64,000 nt of DNA from the NCBI GenBank assembly GCA_015068855.1, contig SVJS01000004.1, forward strand, positions 62,001 to 126,000. Reading direction: 5' to 3'. Source of the stretch: Oscillospiraceae bacterium. GTDB taxonomy: Bacteria > Bacillota > Clostridia > UBA1381 > UBA9506. The notes beneath the pieces were generated by a model. That model saw only the letters and a program-made list of their open reading frames with translations, searched no databases and was not told the origin of the DNA. Shown piece after piece: positions 1-9,058 of the stretch. Numbering within the stretch: the first letter of the stretch is position 1; each line of letters opens with the position of its first letter. A program made the translations under genes and the position numbers.

Positions 1-18
1 GCAAGCGGGGCTCGCAGA

Positions 19-897
19 ATGAGCGGGCAGGATTTTTCCCGCCGCTCCGTACGGCGTCAGCTTTCAGGAGAGGGCTTGCGGCCGAAAAAGGGGCTGGGAC
101 AGAATTTTTTAACGGATGCATCGGTTCTTTATGATATTGTCGATGCAGCAGCGCTCAGTGAGGACAGCTGTGTGTTGGAAATCGGCCCCGGCATGGGCGT
201 GTTAACACGGCAGCTGGCAATGCGGGCAGCCTTAGTGACGGCGGTGGAAATTGACAGGACAATTTTGCCGGTTCTGGAAAAAAATTTATCGGATTTTTCG
301 AATGTAACTGTTGTAAATCAGGACATACTACAAGTAGATTTGGAAGCGTTGTTTGCCAAACAATTTGGCGATAAGCCTGTTTCTGTTGTGGCCAATCTTC
401 CTTATTATATCACAACCCCCATTTTGATGAAGCTTTTGGAAGCAAAAGTGCCCATCAAAACCATCGTGATTATGATTCAGCGCGAGGTGGCGGAGCGCCT
501 GGCAGCAGGGCCCGGCAGCAAGGAATTTGGCGCCATCAGCCTGGCGGTTCAATATAGAGCCGAGGTTGAGCCCGTCCGAGATGTGCCTCCCGAAGCGTTT
601 GAACCCATGCCTAAGGTCTGGTCTTCCGTCATCAGGCTCATGCCCCGTGAAAAACCGCCAGTAGTGGTTACAGATGAAGGGCATTTTTTCCGTCTCATCA
701 AGGCGGCCTTTGCCATGCGACGCAAAACTCTGGTTAACGCCGTCAGTCATGAAGCGAGTCTGGGCGCCACCAAGGAGCTTTTGAAGGCTATCTTGCAGGA
801 TATGGGCTTTGATGAAGCTGTGCGGGGCGAATGCCTAGGGCTTCAACAGTTTGCACAACTCTCCAATGAGATTATTGCAAAAAGATTGTCGAAATAG
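19..897 (+). CDS. rsmA: 16S rRNA dimethyladenosine transferase RsmA (KsgA)
   Basis: This enzyme dimethylates two adjacent adenines near the 3' end of 16S rRNA using S-adenosylmethionine, a late step of 30S subunit assembly in the cytoplasm. The 292-aa product has the family N-terminal motif GQNFL (27-31), the SAM-binding GPGMG (56-60), the acidic residue E77 that holds the SAM ribose, and the catalytic NLPYYI (126-131). Length is typical for the family. The ATG at 19 lies close to the window edge, so any operon partner upstream cannot be seen. No strong terminator follows; the next 199 bp hold the pckG promoter. Confidence 0.96.
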   Translation: MSGQDFSRRSVRRQLSGEGLRPKKGLGQNFLTDASVLYDIVDAAALSEDSCVLEIGPGMGVLTRQLAMRAALVTAVEIDRTILPVLEKNLSDFSNVTVVNQDILQVDLEALFAKQFGDKPVSVVANLPYYITTPILMKLLEAKVPIKTIVIMIQREVAERLAAGPGSKEFGAISLAVQYRAEVEPVRDVPPEAFEPMPKVWSSVIRLMPREKPPVVVTDEGHFFRLIKAAFAMRRKTLVNAVSHEASLGATKELLKAILQDMGFDEAVRGECLGLQQFAQLSNEIIAKRLSK

Positions 898-922
898 ATA
901 ATGCTTTTTTGGCATAAAAGCC

Positions 923-951
923 TTTGCTTTTTCGTAATAATAGAGTATAAT
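923..951 (+). promoter_or_regulatory. Putative promoter of pckG
   Basis: TTTGCT (923-928) and TATAAT (946-951) are separated by 17 bp. The transcript would carry a leader of about 140 nt before the pckG start. Confidence 0.5.
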
Positions 952-973
952 AGATGAAGATAGCAAAGAGACA

Positions 974-1018
974 GCCTGCCCGTGGTGTCCTGTAAAAACA
1001 GTGATAAAACGGCAGGGC
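974..1018 (+). promoter_or_regulatory. Structured leader hairpin upstream of pckG
   Basis: CCTGCC (975-980) can pair with GGCAGG (1011-1016), enclosing an inner hairpin CTGT-AAAA-ACAG. It sits in the predicted pckG leader. It does not match a riboswitch class that I recognise, and no U-tract follows, so it is not a simple terminator. Confidence 0.3.
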
Positions 1019-1096
1019 AAGACATATAGTATCCATGTGTTTATCAAATAGTTTAATCTATTCAAAAGATAAAGCAAAATGAAAGGAGTCAGAAAC

Positions 1097-2851
1097 ATGA
1101 CAAAGAATCAAGCTGTACTGTCCTGGTTGGACGAAATGATTAAGCTGACAACACCTGATGAAGTTGTTTGGATTGACGGCAGCGAAGAGCAGAAGCAGAA
1201 GCTTTATGACGAAGCCTGCGAAGCCGGCGAAATGATCAAACTGAATCAGGAAAAATTACCGGGTTGCTATCTCCACAGAACCGCAGAGAATGACGTTGCC
1301 CGTGTAGAAGACAGAACCTTTATCTGCACCAAGAAGCAGGAGGATGCCGGCCCGACCAATAACTGGGAGGATCCCGAAACAATGTATGCAAAGCTTTCCG
1401 ACCTGTTCCGCGGCAGCATGAAGGGCAGAACCATGTATGTTATTCCCTACCTGATGGGACCTTATGGCTCTCCGTTCTCCAAAATCGGTATCGAGCTGAC
1501 AGACTCCCGTTACGTTGTACTTAACATGCTCATTATGACCCGTGTTGGTACAAAGGTTATGGAAGAATTAGGCGACAGTGACGATTTTGTGCGTTGCCTG
1601 CATGCTAAGAAAGATATTGACCCCGAAAACAGATACATTGTTCATTTCCCCGAAGACAACACCATCTGGACCATCAACTCCGGTTACGGCGGAAACGTTC
1701 TGCTGGGCAAAAAGTGCTTCGCACTGAGAATTGCCAGCCACATGGGACATAACGAAGGCTGGATGGCTGAACATATGTTAATCTTAGGTCTTGAAAATCC
1801 CCAGGGTGAGGTTAAATATATCTCTGCCGCATTCCCCTCTGCTTGCGGTAAGACCAACCTGGCTATGCTCATCCCCCCCGAAACCTTAAAGGGTTACAAG
1901 GTTTGGACCGTTGGTGATGATATTGCCTGGCTGAAAATCGGTAAAGACGGCAGATTGTGGGCCGTTAACCCCGAAGCAGGTTTCTTCGGTGTTGCACCGG
2001 GTACCTCTACCAAGACCAACCCCAATGCACTGGCTACAACCATGAAAAATACCATTTTCACAAATGTTGTATTAAACACAGAGGATAACACCGTTTGGTG
2101 GGAAGGCCTGGATGCTGAACCGCCGAAGCATGCACTCGACTGGAAGGGCAATCCCTGGACAGCAGACAGTGGCGTTAAGGGCGCACATCCAAACTCCCGC
2201 TTCACAGCACCTGCTGCACAGTGCCCCTGCATTTCCAGCGAATTCGAAGCTGCCGGTGGTGTTCCCATCAGCGCTATCGTATTCGGCGGCCGTCGTGCTA
2301 AGACTGCTCCGCTGGTATACGAAGCATTTGATTGGCAGCATGGTGTATTCGTTGGTGCCACCATGGCATCTGAGACAACAGCAGCCGCTGCTGGTGCAGT
2401 TGGCGTTGTTCGTCGTGACCCCATGGCTATGTTACCGTTCTGCGGTTATAACATGGCTGACTATTTCGCACATTGGCTGGAAATGGGTAAGAAAATCCCC
2501 AATGCGCCGAAAATTTTCCACGTGAACTGGTTCCGTCTGGATGAAAACGGCAAGTTTATGTGGCCGGGCTTTGGCGATAACCTCCGTGTTCTGAACTGGA
2601 TTTTGGATCGCTGCGAAGGCAAAGCCGGTGCTAAGGAAACAGCAATCGGTTACCTGCCCGAAGCTAAGGACATTAACATTGACGGCTTGAAGCTGGATAT
2701 GGAAACCTTAGAGCAACTGCTCAGCGTTGATAAAGAGGTTTGGAAGGAAGAAGTTGCCGGCCAGAAGGAATTCTTCAAAAAGTTCGGCGACAGACTGCCT
2801 GCCGGTATCAAAGAAGAGCTGGATAAGCTGGAAGCACGCTTAAACGGCTGA
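1097..2851 (+). CDS. pckG: Phosphoenolpyruvate carboxykinase (GTP)
   Basis: The enzyme interconverts oxaloacetate and phosphoenolpyruvate with GTP/GDP and Mn2+. It can run toward gluconeogenesis or, in fermenters, toward CO2 fixation. The 584-aa protein belongs to the GTP family rather than the shorter ATP family: the P-loop-like [12 protein letters not shown] (around residue 247) and the metal/nucleotide motif VGDDIAW are both present. I place the start at ATG 1097 rather than the in-frame ATG at 1079, because an AAAGGAG ribosome site (1080-1086) lies just before 1097. A possible leader hairpin precedes it. Most Firmicutes use the ATP-type enzyme, so the GTP type is a taxonomic hint. Confidence 0.95.
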   Translation: MTKNQAVLSWLDEMIKLTTPDEVVWIDGSEEQKQKLYDEACEAGEMIKLNQEKLPGCYLHRTAENDVARVEDRTFICTKKQEDAGPTNNWEDPETMYAKLSDLFRGSMKGRTMYVIPYLMGPYGSPFSKIGIELTDSRYVVLNMLIMTRVGTKVMEELGDSDDFVRCLHAKKDIDPENRYIVHFPEDNTIWTINSGYGGNVLLGKKCFALRIASHMGHNEGWMAEHMLILGLENPQGEVKYISAAFPSACGKTNLAMLIPPETLKGYKVWTVGDDIAWLKIGKDGRLWAVNPEAGFFGVAPGTSTKTNPNALATTMKNTIFTNVVLNTEDNTVWWEGLDAEPPKHALDWKGNPWTADSGVKGAHPNSRFTAPAAQCPCISSEFEAAGGVPISAIVFGGRRAKTAPLVYEAFDWQHGVFVGATMASETTAAAAGAVGVVRRDPMAMLPFCGYNMADYFAHWLEMGKKIPNAPKIFHVNWFRLDENGKFMWPGFGDNLRVLNWILDRCEGKAGAKETAIGYLPEAKDINIDGLKLDMETLEQLLSVDKEVWKEEVAGQKEFFKKFGDRLPAGIKEELDKLEARLNG

Positions 2852-2943
2852 TCAATGCGGAATCGTTCTCATAACAATCGTTAAATAGACGATGTTTCGT
2901 CTGTTAAATATTTTAAGGATTATGTATGAGGAGGAATTTCAAA

Positions 2944-3201
2944 ATGAAAAGCAAAGTTTTGTTAGGTGCAATGTCTTTATTGGTGGTTGCCGGCAGTTTA
3001 GTCGGCTGCGGTACCAATATGGATCAGGAGGCAAAGCCTTCTGAACAGCAGCAACAGCAGCAAACCACAGCACCTACCACGGCTTCTACAAAAGCTCCCG
3101 AAGCTGAGTCTGACAAAACTGAAACCGGCGTTGGCGACAAAATTGTTTCCGACGTTAAGGATGCAGGAAAAGCAGCATCTGATGCAGTTAAGGCTCAGTA
3201 A
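2944..3201 (+). CDS. Small secreted lipoprotein, unknown function
   Basis: An 85-aa protein with a lipoprotein signal: a Lys-containing N-terminus, a hydrophobic core (residues 5-18) and the lipobox LVGC with Cys22 as the lipidation site. The mature part is low complexity, with a Gln run (about 36-41), Thr/Ala-rich linker and charged Asp/Lys/Ala tail, and shows no recognisable enzymatic domain. Start is ATG 2944 behind GAGGAGG; the in-frame ATG at 2926 overlaps that ribosome site. It lies 92 bp after pckG and is followed by a terminator. Function is not predicted. Confidence 0.75.
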   Translation: MKSKVLLGAMSLLVVAGSLVGCGTNMDQEAKPSEQQQQQQTTAPTTASTKAPEAESDKTETGVGDKIVSDVKDAGKAASDAVKAQ

Positions 3202-3220
3202 GGATGAACACAATAAAAGG

Positions 3221-3252
3221 ATAAGCAAGGCGCGAGCCTTGCTTATTTTTTA
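3221..3252 (+). terminator. Rho-independent terminator after the lipoprotein gene
   Basis: A perfect 11-bp stem, ATAAGCAAGGC / GCCTTGCTTAT with a GCGA loop, is followed by a T-run. Confidence 0.9.
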
Positions 3253-3275
3253 TGTTCTTTTGTAACGGCATCGAC

Positions 3276-3304
3276 TTGACAAGCTTTGGCAAAAATGATA
3301 TGAT
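3276..3304 (+). promoter_or_regulatory. Putative promoter of kduI-kduD
   Basis: Consensus TTGACA (3276-3281) and TATGAT (3299-3304) with a 17-bp spacer, downstream of a terminator and about 90 bp before kduI. Confidence 0.7.
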
Positions 3305-3393
3305 TAAACAAGATGGGAGTGACCGGGCTTAAAGCTGTCGTCGGTCTCGTCTGAAGGTCTGTTAAAAATTTTTTACATAAAGGAGATTTGAAC

Positions 3394-4224
3394 ATGGAAA
3401 TCAGAAATGCAACAAACCCCAAAGATTTTAAGCATTACACAACTGAAAGACTGCGTGAAGAACTGTTAATCACAGAACTCTTCACCGCAGATAACGTAAA
3501 AATGGTGTACAGCCACATAGACCGTATCATCACCGGTGGTGCTATGCCCGTTGCCAAGAAACTGACCGTTGAAGCCGGCAAAGAACTGGCAGCAGATTTC
3601 TTCCTGCAACGCCGTGAAATGGGCATCATCAACGTTGGCGGCGAAGGCAAAATCACCGTTGACGGAACGGTTTATAACATGCTGCCCCGTGACGGTCTGT
3701 ATATCGGTATGGGAAACAAGGACATTGTGATGGAAAGCATCGATCCCAAGAACCCCGCGAAGTTTTACATCAGCTCTTGCCCGGCTCACAAATCTTATCC
3801 CAATGTTAAAATCGACATTGCAAAGGCTAAGAAAGTGCCCTGCGGCAGCGCAGCAGACGCTAACAAGCGCGTAATCAATCAGTACATTCATCCCGAAGTG
3901 TTGGATACCTGTCAGCTCTCCATGGGTCTCACGAACTTAGAGGAAGGTTCCGTTTGGAACACCATGCCCAGCCACACCCATGACCGTCGTATGGAAGTGT
4001 ATCTGTATATCGACTTGGGCGAGGATGATGTTGTTTTCCACATGATGGGCGAACCCACAGAAACACGTCACATGATTATGCACAATGAAGAAGCCGTTAT
4101 CAGCCCCAGCTGGTCCATCCATTCCGGTGTTGGCACCAAGGCCTATTCCTTCATTTGGGCTATGTGCGGCGAAAATCAGGAATTTACCGATATGGACCAT
4201 ATCGCAACCAAGGATTTAAGATAA
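3394..4224 (+). CDS. kduI: 4-deoxy-L-threo-5-hexosulose-uronate ketol-isomerase
   Basis: KduI isomerises 5-keto-4-deoxyuronate to 3-deoxy-D-glycero-2,5-hexodiulosonate in the breakdown of pectin and other unsaturated uronides. The 276-aa cupin has the zinc ligands H194, H196, E201 and H243, in the same spacing as the Escherichia coli enzyme (family length 278). ATG 3394 is chosen over a TTG at 3388 because AAAGGAG (3379-3385) is well spaced only for the ATG. The next gene, kduD, carries out the following step, and the two share one promoter. No kdgK, polysaccharide lyase or transporter lies beside them. Confidence 0.95.
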   Translation: MEIRNATNPKDFKHYTTERLREELLITELFTADNVKMVYSHIDRIITGGAMPVAKKLTVEAGKELAADFFLQRREMGIINVGGEGKITVDGTVYNMLPRDGLYIGMGNKDIVMESIDPKNPAKFYISSCPAHKSYPNVKIDIAKAKKVPCGSAADANKRVINQYIHPEVLDTCQLSMGLTNLEEGSVWNTMPSHTHDRRMEVYLYIDLGEDDVVFHMMGEPTETRHMIMHNEEAVISPSWSIHSGVGTKAYSFIWAMCGENQEFTDMDHIATKDLR

Positions 4225-4257
4225 TCTATTATTTTACAACATACAGGAGGGTTACTC

Positions 4258-5055
4258 ATGAACATGCAGGATTTTCGTTTAGACGGTAAAGTTGCGCTGG
4301 TTACCGGTGCTTCCTATGGTATCGGTTTTGCGATTGCCTCCGGCTTCGCCGCAGCAGGCGCAACCATCGTTTTTAATGACATTAAACAGGAACTGGTCGA
4401 CAAAGGTCTGGCTGCTTACAAAGAAGCCGGTATCGAAGCGCATGGTTATGTTTGCGACGTTACCAATGAAGAACAGGTTAACAACCTGGTTGCCACCATT
4501 GAAAAAGAGGTTGGCGTGATTGACATCTTGGTTAACAACGCCGGTATTATCAAGCGTATTCCCATGTGCGACATGTCCGCTGATGAATTCAGACAGGTTA
4601 TCGATGTTGACTTAAATGCGCCTTTCATCGTTTCCAAGGCCGTTATTCCGTCCATGATTAAAAAGGGTCATGGTAAAATCATTAACATTTGCTCCATGAT
4701 GAGTGAACTGGGTCGTGAAACTGTTTCTGCTTATGCAGCAGCCAAGGGCGGTCTGAAAATGCTGACCCGTAACATCTGCTCTGAGTATGGCGAACAGAAC
4801 ATCCAGTGCAACGGCATCGGCCCCGGTTACATTGCAACACCGCAGACCGCACCGCTTCGCGAAAAGCAGGCTGACGGTTCCCGTCATCCCTTTGACCAGT
4901 TTATTATCGCCAAAACTCCCGCAGCTCGTTGGGGAACACCCGAAGATTTAATGGGTCCGGCTATTTTCTTAGCCTCCGATGCGTCCAACTTCGTGAACGG
5001 TCATGTTCTCTATGTTGACGGCGGTATCCTGGCTTATATCGGCAAACAACCCTAA
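4258..5055 (+). CDS. kduD: 2-dehydro-3-deoxy-D-gluconate 5-dehydrogenase (SDR)
   Basis: KduD reduces 2,5-diketo-3-deoxygluconate to 2-keto-3-deoxygluconate with NAD(P)H, the step after KduI. The 265-aa short-chain dehydrogenase shows the cofactor motif TGASYGIG (16-23), NNAG (93-96) and the catalytic triad S146, Y159, K163. The start has an AGGAGG site upstream; it lies 33 bp after kduI, in one operon. Family membership is certain; the substrate rests on overall similarity plus pairing with kduI. Transcription ends in the repeat/terminator region that follows. Confidence 0.92.
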   Translation: MNMQDFRLDGKVALVTGASYGIGFAIASGFAAAGATIVFNDIKQELVDKGLAAYKEAGIEAHGYVCDVTNEEQVNNLVATIEKEVGVIDILVNNAGIIKRIPMCDMSADEFRQVIDVDLNAPFIVSKAVIPSMIKKGHGKIINICSMMSELGRETVSAYAAAKGGLKMLTRNICSEYGEQNIQCNGIGPGYIATPQTAPLREKQADGSRHPFDQFIIAKTPAARWGTPEDLMGPAIFLASDASNFVNGHVLYVDGGILAYIGKQP

Positions 5056-5072
5056 TAGACGCGGGATGTAAA

Positions 5073-5173
5073 AATCGCGCATATCGCGCGAAATTCACCA
5101 CTCGGCGTACCTCTAAGTACGCCGTCGGGACGAAAAGGCAAGGCTTTTGGCCTTGCCTTTTTTCATTTCGAGC
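5073..5173 (+). repeat. 101-bp repeat, copy 1
   Basis: Nearly identical to 5212-5312 (one mismatch seen, G versus A near position 19), at an exact 139-bp offset. Each copy holds a hairpin GGCGTAC-CTCTAA-GTACGCC (5104-5123 here) followed by a terminator-like hairpin (5133-5163). It contains no coding potential that I can defend. A diverged element with the same order of parts lies at 49963-50110. Confidence 0.9.
5133..5163 (+). terminator. Terminator inside repeat copy 1
   Basis: Stem AAAAGGCAAGGC / GCCTTGCCTTTT with loop TTTTG and trailing T-run. It follows kduD. Confidence 0.85.
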
Positions 5174-5211
5174 AATCTGCATCGATTTTTCCTATCCCGC
5201 TTGCAAGAGGT

Positions 5212-5312
5212 AATCGCGCATATCGCACGAAATTCACCACTCGGCGTACCTCTAAGTACGCCGTCGGGACGAAAAGGCAAGGCTTTTGGCCTTGCCTTTT
5301 TTCATTTCGAGC
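5212..5312 (+). repeat. 101-bp repeat, copy 2
   Basis: Second copy of the element at 5073-5173. The 38 bp between the copies is unique. The repeat ends at the same base in both copies, after which the sequences diverge, so the element has defined boundaries. Confidence 0.9.
5272..5302 (+). terminator. Terminator inside repeat copy 2
   Basis: Same stem-loop and T-run as in copy 1, giving a tandem terminator downstream of kduD. Confidence 0.8.
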
Positions 5313-5376
5313 CTCCGCATTTTAGTTTTGACGAGGAAAGCCACAGAGGAGTGAGGCTTGTCTCGCAGCACAATAC

Positions 5377-5406
5377 AAAAAAGGACAGCCGGTGGCTGTC
5401 CTTTTT
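5377..5406. terminator. Bidirectional terminator between kduD and topA
   Basis: AAAAAGGACAGCC / GGCTGTCCTTTTT with a 3-base loop, flanked by A and T runs. It can serve topA on the minus strand as well as readthrough from kduD. Confidence 0.85.
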
Positions 5407-5422
5407 ATAGTATACTGTCTGC

Positions 5423-7501
5423 TTACGCTTTTCTCTCAAAGTCGCAGGTTTCGCTGGCGCAAACAACCTTTTTCGCACGACCGGTTTTTTGCAGGAGCAA
5501 ACCACCGCACTTGGGGCAGGATTCCTTGGCAAGCGGCACATCCCAACTCATGAAGTCACATTTGGGGTTATGCTCGCAGCCAAAGTATTTCTTGCCGCGC
5601 TGGGATTTTTTCTCCAAAATTTTGCCGCCGCATTTGGGGCATTTGGCGCCGGTTTCCTTAATAATCGGCTTTGCGTTCCGGCATTCGGGGAAGCCGGGGC
5701 AGGCTAAGAACTTGCCGAAGCGACCCATTTTATAAACCATCATCCGGCCGCATTTTTCACAAACCACGTCGGAAACCTCGTCGGCAATTTTAACCTTTGC
5801 AAGCTCGGATTCGGCTTTCTTTAAGTGAACGGAGAACGGGTCGTAGAAATCACGGATAATTTTCACCCAATCGGCAGAACCTTCTTCGATAGAGTCAAGT
5901 TCTTTTTCCATATTGGCCGTGAAGGCAACATCAACGATGTCCGTAAAGTGCGAGGCCATAATATCGGTGACAACCTTGCCCAGCTCCGTGGGTAAAAATT
6001 GTTTTTTCTCACGGGTTACATAGCCGCGGGCTGTGATGGTTGTGATGGTAGGTGCAAAAGTGCTGGGACGGCCGATGCCCTTTTCTTCCATGGTTTTAAT
6101 CAGGGTTGCCTCTGTGTAACGGGGTGGGGGCTGCGTGAAGTGCTGTGAGCTGGACAGGCTTTCCTTCTGCAAGGTGAGACCGGCGGAAAGAAGCGGCAAC
6201 ATAGCATTGCGCTCTTCCTCTGTTTCGTCGCTGCCCTCAACATAGAGAACCATAAAGCCCTTAAACTTCATCTGGCGACCGTTTGCCTTAAACAGGTAAT
6301 CCTTGGCAACGATGTCAACATTGACGGTGTTATAAACAGCGGATTCCATCTGGCAGGCGATAAAGCGCTCCCAAATCAGCTTATACAGCTTATACATATC
6401 CGGCGTGAGGCTTGCCTTTAAGGAAGCCGGTGTCAGGTCAGGGTAGGTAGGCCGGATGGCTTCGTGAGCATCCTGTGCCGTAGCCTTGGTTTTGTAAATA
6501 CGGGGAGAGGCAGGGAGATAGGCATCGCCGTACTGGGTTTTGATGTAAGCACGGGCGTCATCTAAGGCTTCCTTTGCAATGCGCAGGGAGTCTGTTCTCA
6601 TGTAGGTAATTAAACCCACGGTGCCATGTCCGGGAACCGTCACACCTTCATACAGATTCTGGGCGGCCATCATGGTGCGCTTAACGGTGAAGCCAAGCTT
6701 ACGGGAGGCCTCCTGCTGCAAGGTGCTTGTAATAAACGGCGGTGCGGGGTGACGGTTTTTCTCGCCGGCCTTAACGCTGTCAACCACAAAATCGGCCTGC
6801 TCCAATTGGGACAAAACCTTATCCACGCTTGCCTTGTCGGACAGCTTCATTTTCTTGCCTTTTTTACCGTAAAACTCAGCGATAAAGCTTTCGCCGCTGG
6901 CAGGGTCCGTGACGCTTGCGTCAATTTCCCAATATTCTTCTGCCACAAATTGCTCAATTTCTTGTTCTCTGTCGCAAATTAATTTGCATGCGACCGACTG
7001 AACGCGACCGGCAGAGAGTCCTTTGCGGACTTTTTTCCAGAGAATGGGGCTGATGGAATAGCCCACGATGCGGTCTAAAACACGACGGGCCTGCTGCGCA
7101 TCCACCAAATCGAGGTCGATGGCGCGGGGCTCTGCAATCGCAGCTTTAACAGCGGTTTTTGTGATTTCATTAAAGGTTATGCGGCATTTTTCTTTATTGT
7201 CAATGCCTAAAACATTGGCAAGATGCCAGCTGATAGCTTCGCCTTCGCGGTCCGGGTCAGTTGCCAGATACACTTTTTTAGAGTCCTTGGCAGCTTTTTT
7301 GAGCTTGGCCAAAAGGTCTCCCTTGCCGCGAATGGTAATGTATTTCGGTTCAAAATTATGTTCAATATCAATGCTCATTTTGCTTTTCGGTAAATCGCAA
7401 ACATGCCCGAAAGAAGCCATGACCGTATAGGATTTCCCTAAATATTGTTTAATCGTCTTGGCTTTTGCCGGGGATTCCACAATCACAAGATTGGTTGCCA
7501 T
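5423..7501 (-). CDS. topA: DNA topoisomerase I
   Basis: A type IA topoisomerase that relaxes negative supercoils by cutting one strand through a 5'-phosphotyrosine. The 692-aa protein has an N-terminal Toprim domain with the metal motif TDPDREGE (81-88), the catalytic Tyr300 in GLITYMRTDS, and three C-terminal four-cysteine zinc motifs over about the last 110 residues (CEKC..., CPKCGGKI..., CPKCGGLL...). Length and layout match Firmicute TopA. It follows dprA by 47 bp on the same strand, a common Firmicute order, so the two are probably cotranscribed. Confidence 0.97.
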   Translation of the reverse strand: MATNLVIVESPAKAKTIKQYLGKSYTVMASFGHVCDLPKSKMSIDIEHNFEPKYITIRGKGDLLAKLKKAAKDSKKVYLATDPDREGEAISWHLANVLGIDNKEKCRITFNEITKTAVKAAIAEPRAIDLDLVDAQQARRVLDRIVGYSISPILWKKVRKGLSAGRVQSVACKLICDREQEIEQFVAEEYWEIDASVTDPASGESFIAEFYGKKGKKMKLSDKASVDKVLSQLEQADFVVDSVKAGEKNRHPAPPFITSTLQQEASRKLGFTVKRTMMAAQNLYEGVTVPGHGTVGLITYMRTDSLRIAKEALDDARAYIKTQYGDAYLPASPRIYKTKATAQDAHEAIRPTYPDLTPASLKASLTPDMYKLYKLIWERFIACQMESAVYNTVNVDIVAKDYLFKANGRQMKFKGFMVLYVEGSDETEEERNAMLPLLSAGLTLQKESLSSSQHFTQPPPRYTEATLIKTMEEKGIGRPSTFAPTITTITARGYVTREKKQFLPTELGKVVTDIMASHFTDIVDVAFTANMEKELDSIEEGSADWVKIIRDFYDPFSVHLKKAESELAKVKIADEVSDVVCEKCGRMMVYKMGRFGKFLACPGFPECRNAKPIIKETGAKCPKCGGKILEKKSQRGKKYFGCEHNPKCDFMSWDVPLAKESCPKCGGLLLQKTGRAKKVVCASETCDFERKA

Positions 7502-7548
7502 GGGATGCCTCCTTATTGTGTTCTTAGATGTTTCTCACAGCCGCCATA

Positions 7549-8790
7549 TCAGGGCATTGGCGGCGGCTCCGGCAGACAAAATTGCCGACCGGGCAGGGCA
7601 CAAACCAAACCCTTTATTTCCAGGCTTGTCATGGTTGCGGCAAGTGTTGCCGCGGGAAAACCATGTTCTGCTAATGTATCAATGTGAACAGGTTCATAGC
7701 TCAAAAGCCGGTAAACTGCTTTTTCCGTCTCGCTTAAAGGGATATCCGGCAGCGGGGGTGGAACCTGTTTTGTGACAGTTTTTTCTTTTGCCTTCTTCCT
7801 GGCGGGTAAAAAAGATTTCACTTTCTCTTTAACCGGAGTCTTAGAGGTTGGATACGGCGCAATGTCCTTCCGGGTTTTCGATTCCTCCGGTCTGTTGGTC
7901 TCTAAAAGCCCGCAAAACCGCTCCTGATATACGCATAATACATCCTCGGCGCTAAGAACCGGCAGAGCACCGCTGACCATTAAGCGGTTGGAGCCTTTGG
8001 CAGAGGGACGGGTGACATCACCCGGCACCACAAAGAGCTCCCGCCCGTGGTCGCAGGTCCAGTTGGCGGAATTGAGTGCGCCGCTTCTTGCAGGTGCCTC
8101 AACAACAACAGTTCCCTGAGAAAGACCCGTGATAATGCGGTTTCGCGGAAGAAAATGTTTTGACAGCGGCGGAGAGCCGGGCGGATATTCAGATAAAAGC
8201 ATGCCGTGCTCTATGATGTGCTCCATCAAAGCCGCGTGCTCCGGCGGATAACAAATATCCAGACCATTACCCAAAACAGCAACGGTAACGCCGCCTGCCC
8301 GCAGGGCGCCTGTGGCGGCAGCACCGTCAATACCCCTTGCCATACCGCTGACCACGGTCATACCCTCGCGGGCAAGGTCATAGGAAAGCTGCTGAGCCAC
8401 GGTGATGCCGTAATCAGAACAATCTCTGGTTCCGACCATAGCGAGGCACAGGTGCTCATTTAAGTCTATTCTTTCCTTATAACGGGCATACAATACGTAA
8501 GGCGGGTCGTAAATTTCCTTCAAAAGAGCGGGGTAATAGGGGCTGTCAAAGGTTAAAATCCGGATGCTGTGTTTCCGGCAATCGCTTGCCACTTTCTCGG
8601 CAACTGCCATACTGCGGTCGGTCAAACGGCTGATGTCATGCTTAGACAAACCGGGCACAGCGCGCAGCCTGTCAGGCTCGGCAGAAAACACCTCTTCCGG
8701 CGTTTCGAACACTTCTAAAAGGGAGGAGATTTTGGAAGAGGTTATACCCTTTTTCAGGGTTAACCAAAGCCAATACTGTATGTTTGTCAT
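7549..8790 (-). CDS. dprA: DNA-processing protein DprA (Smf)
   Basis: DprA binds incoming single-stranded DNA during natural transformation and loads RecA onto it. The 413-aa product has an N-terminal helical HhH-like region, the Rossmann-type DprA core with VGTRDCSDYG and VSGMARGIDG, and a C-terminal winged helix (about the last 65 residues). The reading frame extends upstream to 8886, but ATG 8790 is preceded by AAGGAGAGG, and the extra 32 residues are an unrelated hydrophobic stretch, so 8790 is the start. Its presence alone does not show that the organism is competent; no com genes are in the window. Confidence 0.93.
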   Translation of the reverse strand: MTNIQYWLWLTLKKGITSSKISSLLEVFETPEEVFSAEPDRLRAVPGLSKHDISRLTDRSMAVAEKVASDCRKHSIRILTFDSPYYPALLKEIYDPPYVLYARYKERIDLNEHLCLAMVGTRDCSDYGITVAQQLSYDLAREGMTVVSGMARGIDGAAATGALRAGGVTVAVLGNGLDICYPPEHAALMEHIIEHGMLLSEYPPGSPPLSKHFLPRNRIITGLSQGTVVVEAPARSGALNSANWTCDHGRELFVVPGDVTRPSAKGSNRLMVSGALPVLSAEDVLCVYQERFCGLLETNRPEESKTRKDIAPYPTSKTPVKEKVKSFLPARKKAKEKTVTKQVPPPLPDIPLSETEKAVYRLLSYEPVHIDTLAEHGFPAATLAATMTSLEIKGLVCALPGRQFCLPEPPPMP

Positions 8791-8960
8791 ACATATCGCC
8801 TCTCCTTCAAACAAAAATCCTAAAAAACGCTCTTCCCATATTACACTACTACAAAACAGAAAGATTGTAAAGAAAATTTTTCTCAATTATGTTAAATTAC
8901 AACCAAATGGTTGTTTGTGAAACGGAATTTCTTCTTTATTATATGTCATTTTATTTTTTC

Positions 8961-8989
8961 TTGACGGGTTAATTTTTTCATGATACAAT
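8961..8989 (+). promoter_or_regulatory. Putative promoter of the DRTGG/hydrogenase cassette
   Basis: TTGACG (8961-8966) and TACAAT (8984-8989) with a 17-bp spacer, about 70 bp before the first cassette gene. Confidence 0.7.
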
Positions 8990-9058
8990 TACAATAAGAA
9001 ACGAAAGCAGAACCACAGGTGATGAAAGACTATTTTCTATTAAGAGAGGAACAGAGTT

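Noticed and set aside
1894-2424. A 176-codon minus-strand open frame inside pckG.
   Set aside because: Shadow frame opposite the catalytic region of pckG; low-complexity Ala/Pro/Thr composition and no start signal.
5073-5312. A CRISPR array or insertion sequence at the paired repeats.
   Set aside because: There are only two units of 101 bp with one unique spacer, and no transposase or cas gene; they contain terminator hairpins.
8791-8886. An N-terminal extension of DprA.
   Set aside because: ATG 8790 has a strong ribosome site, and the added residues are a hydrophobic, non-conserved stretch.
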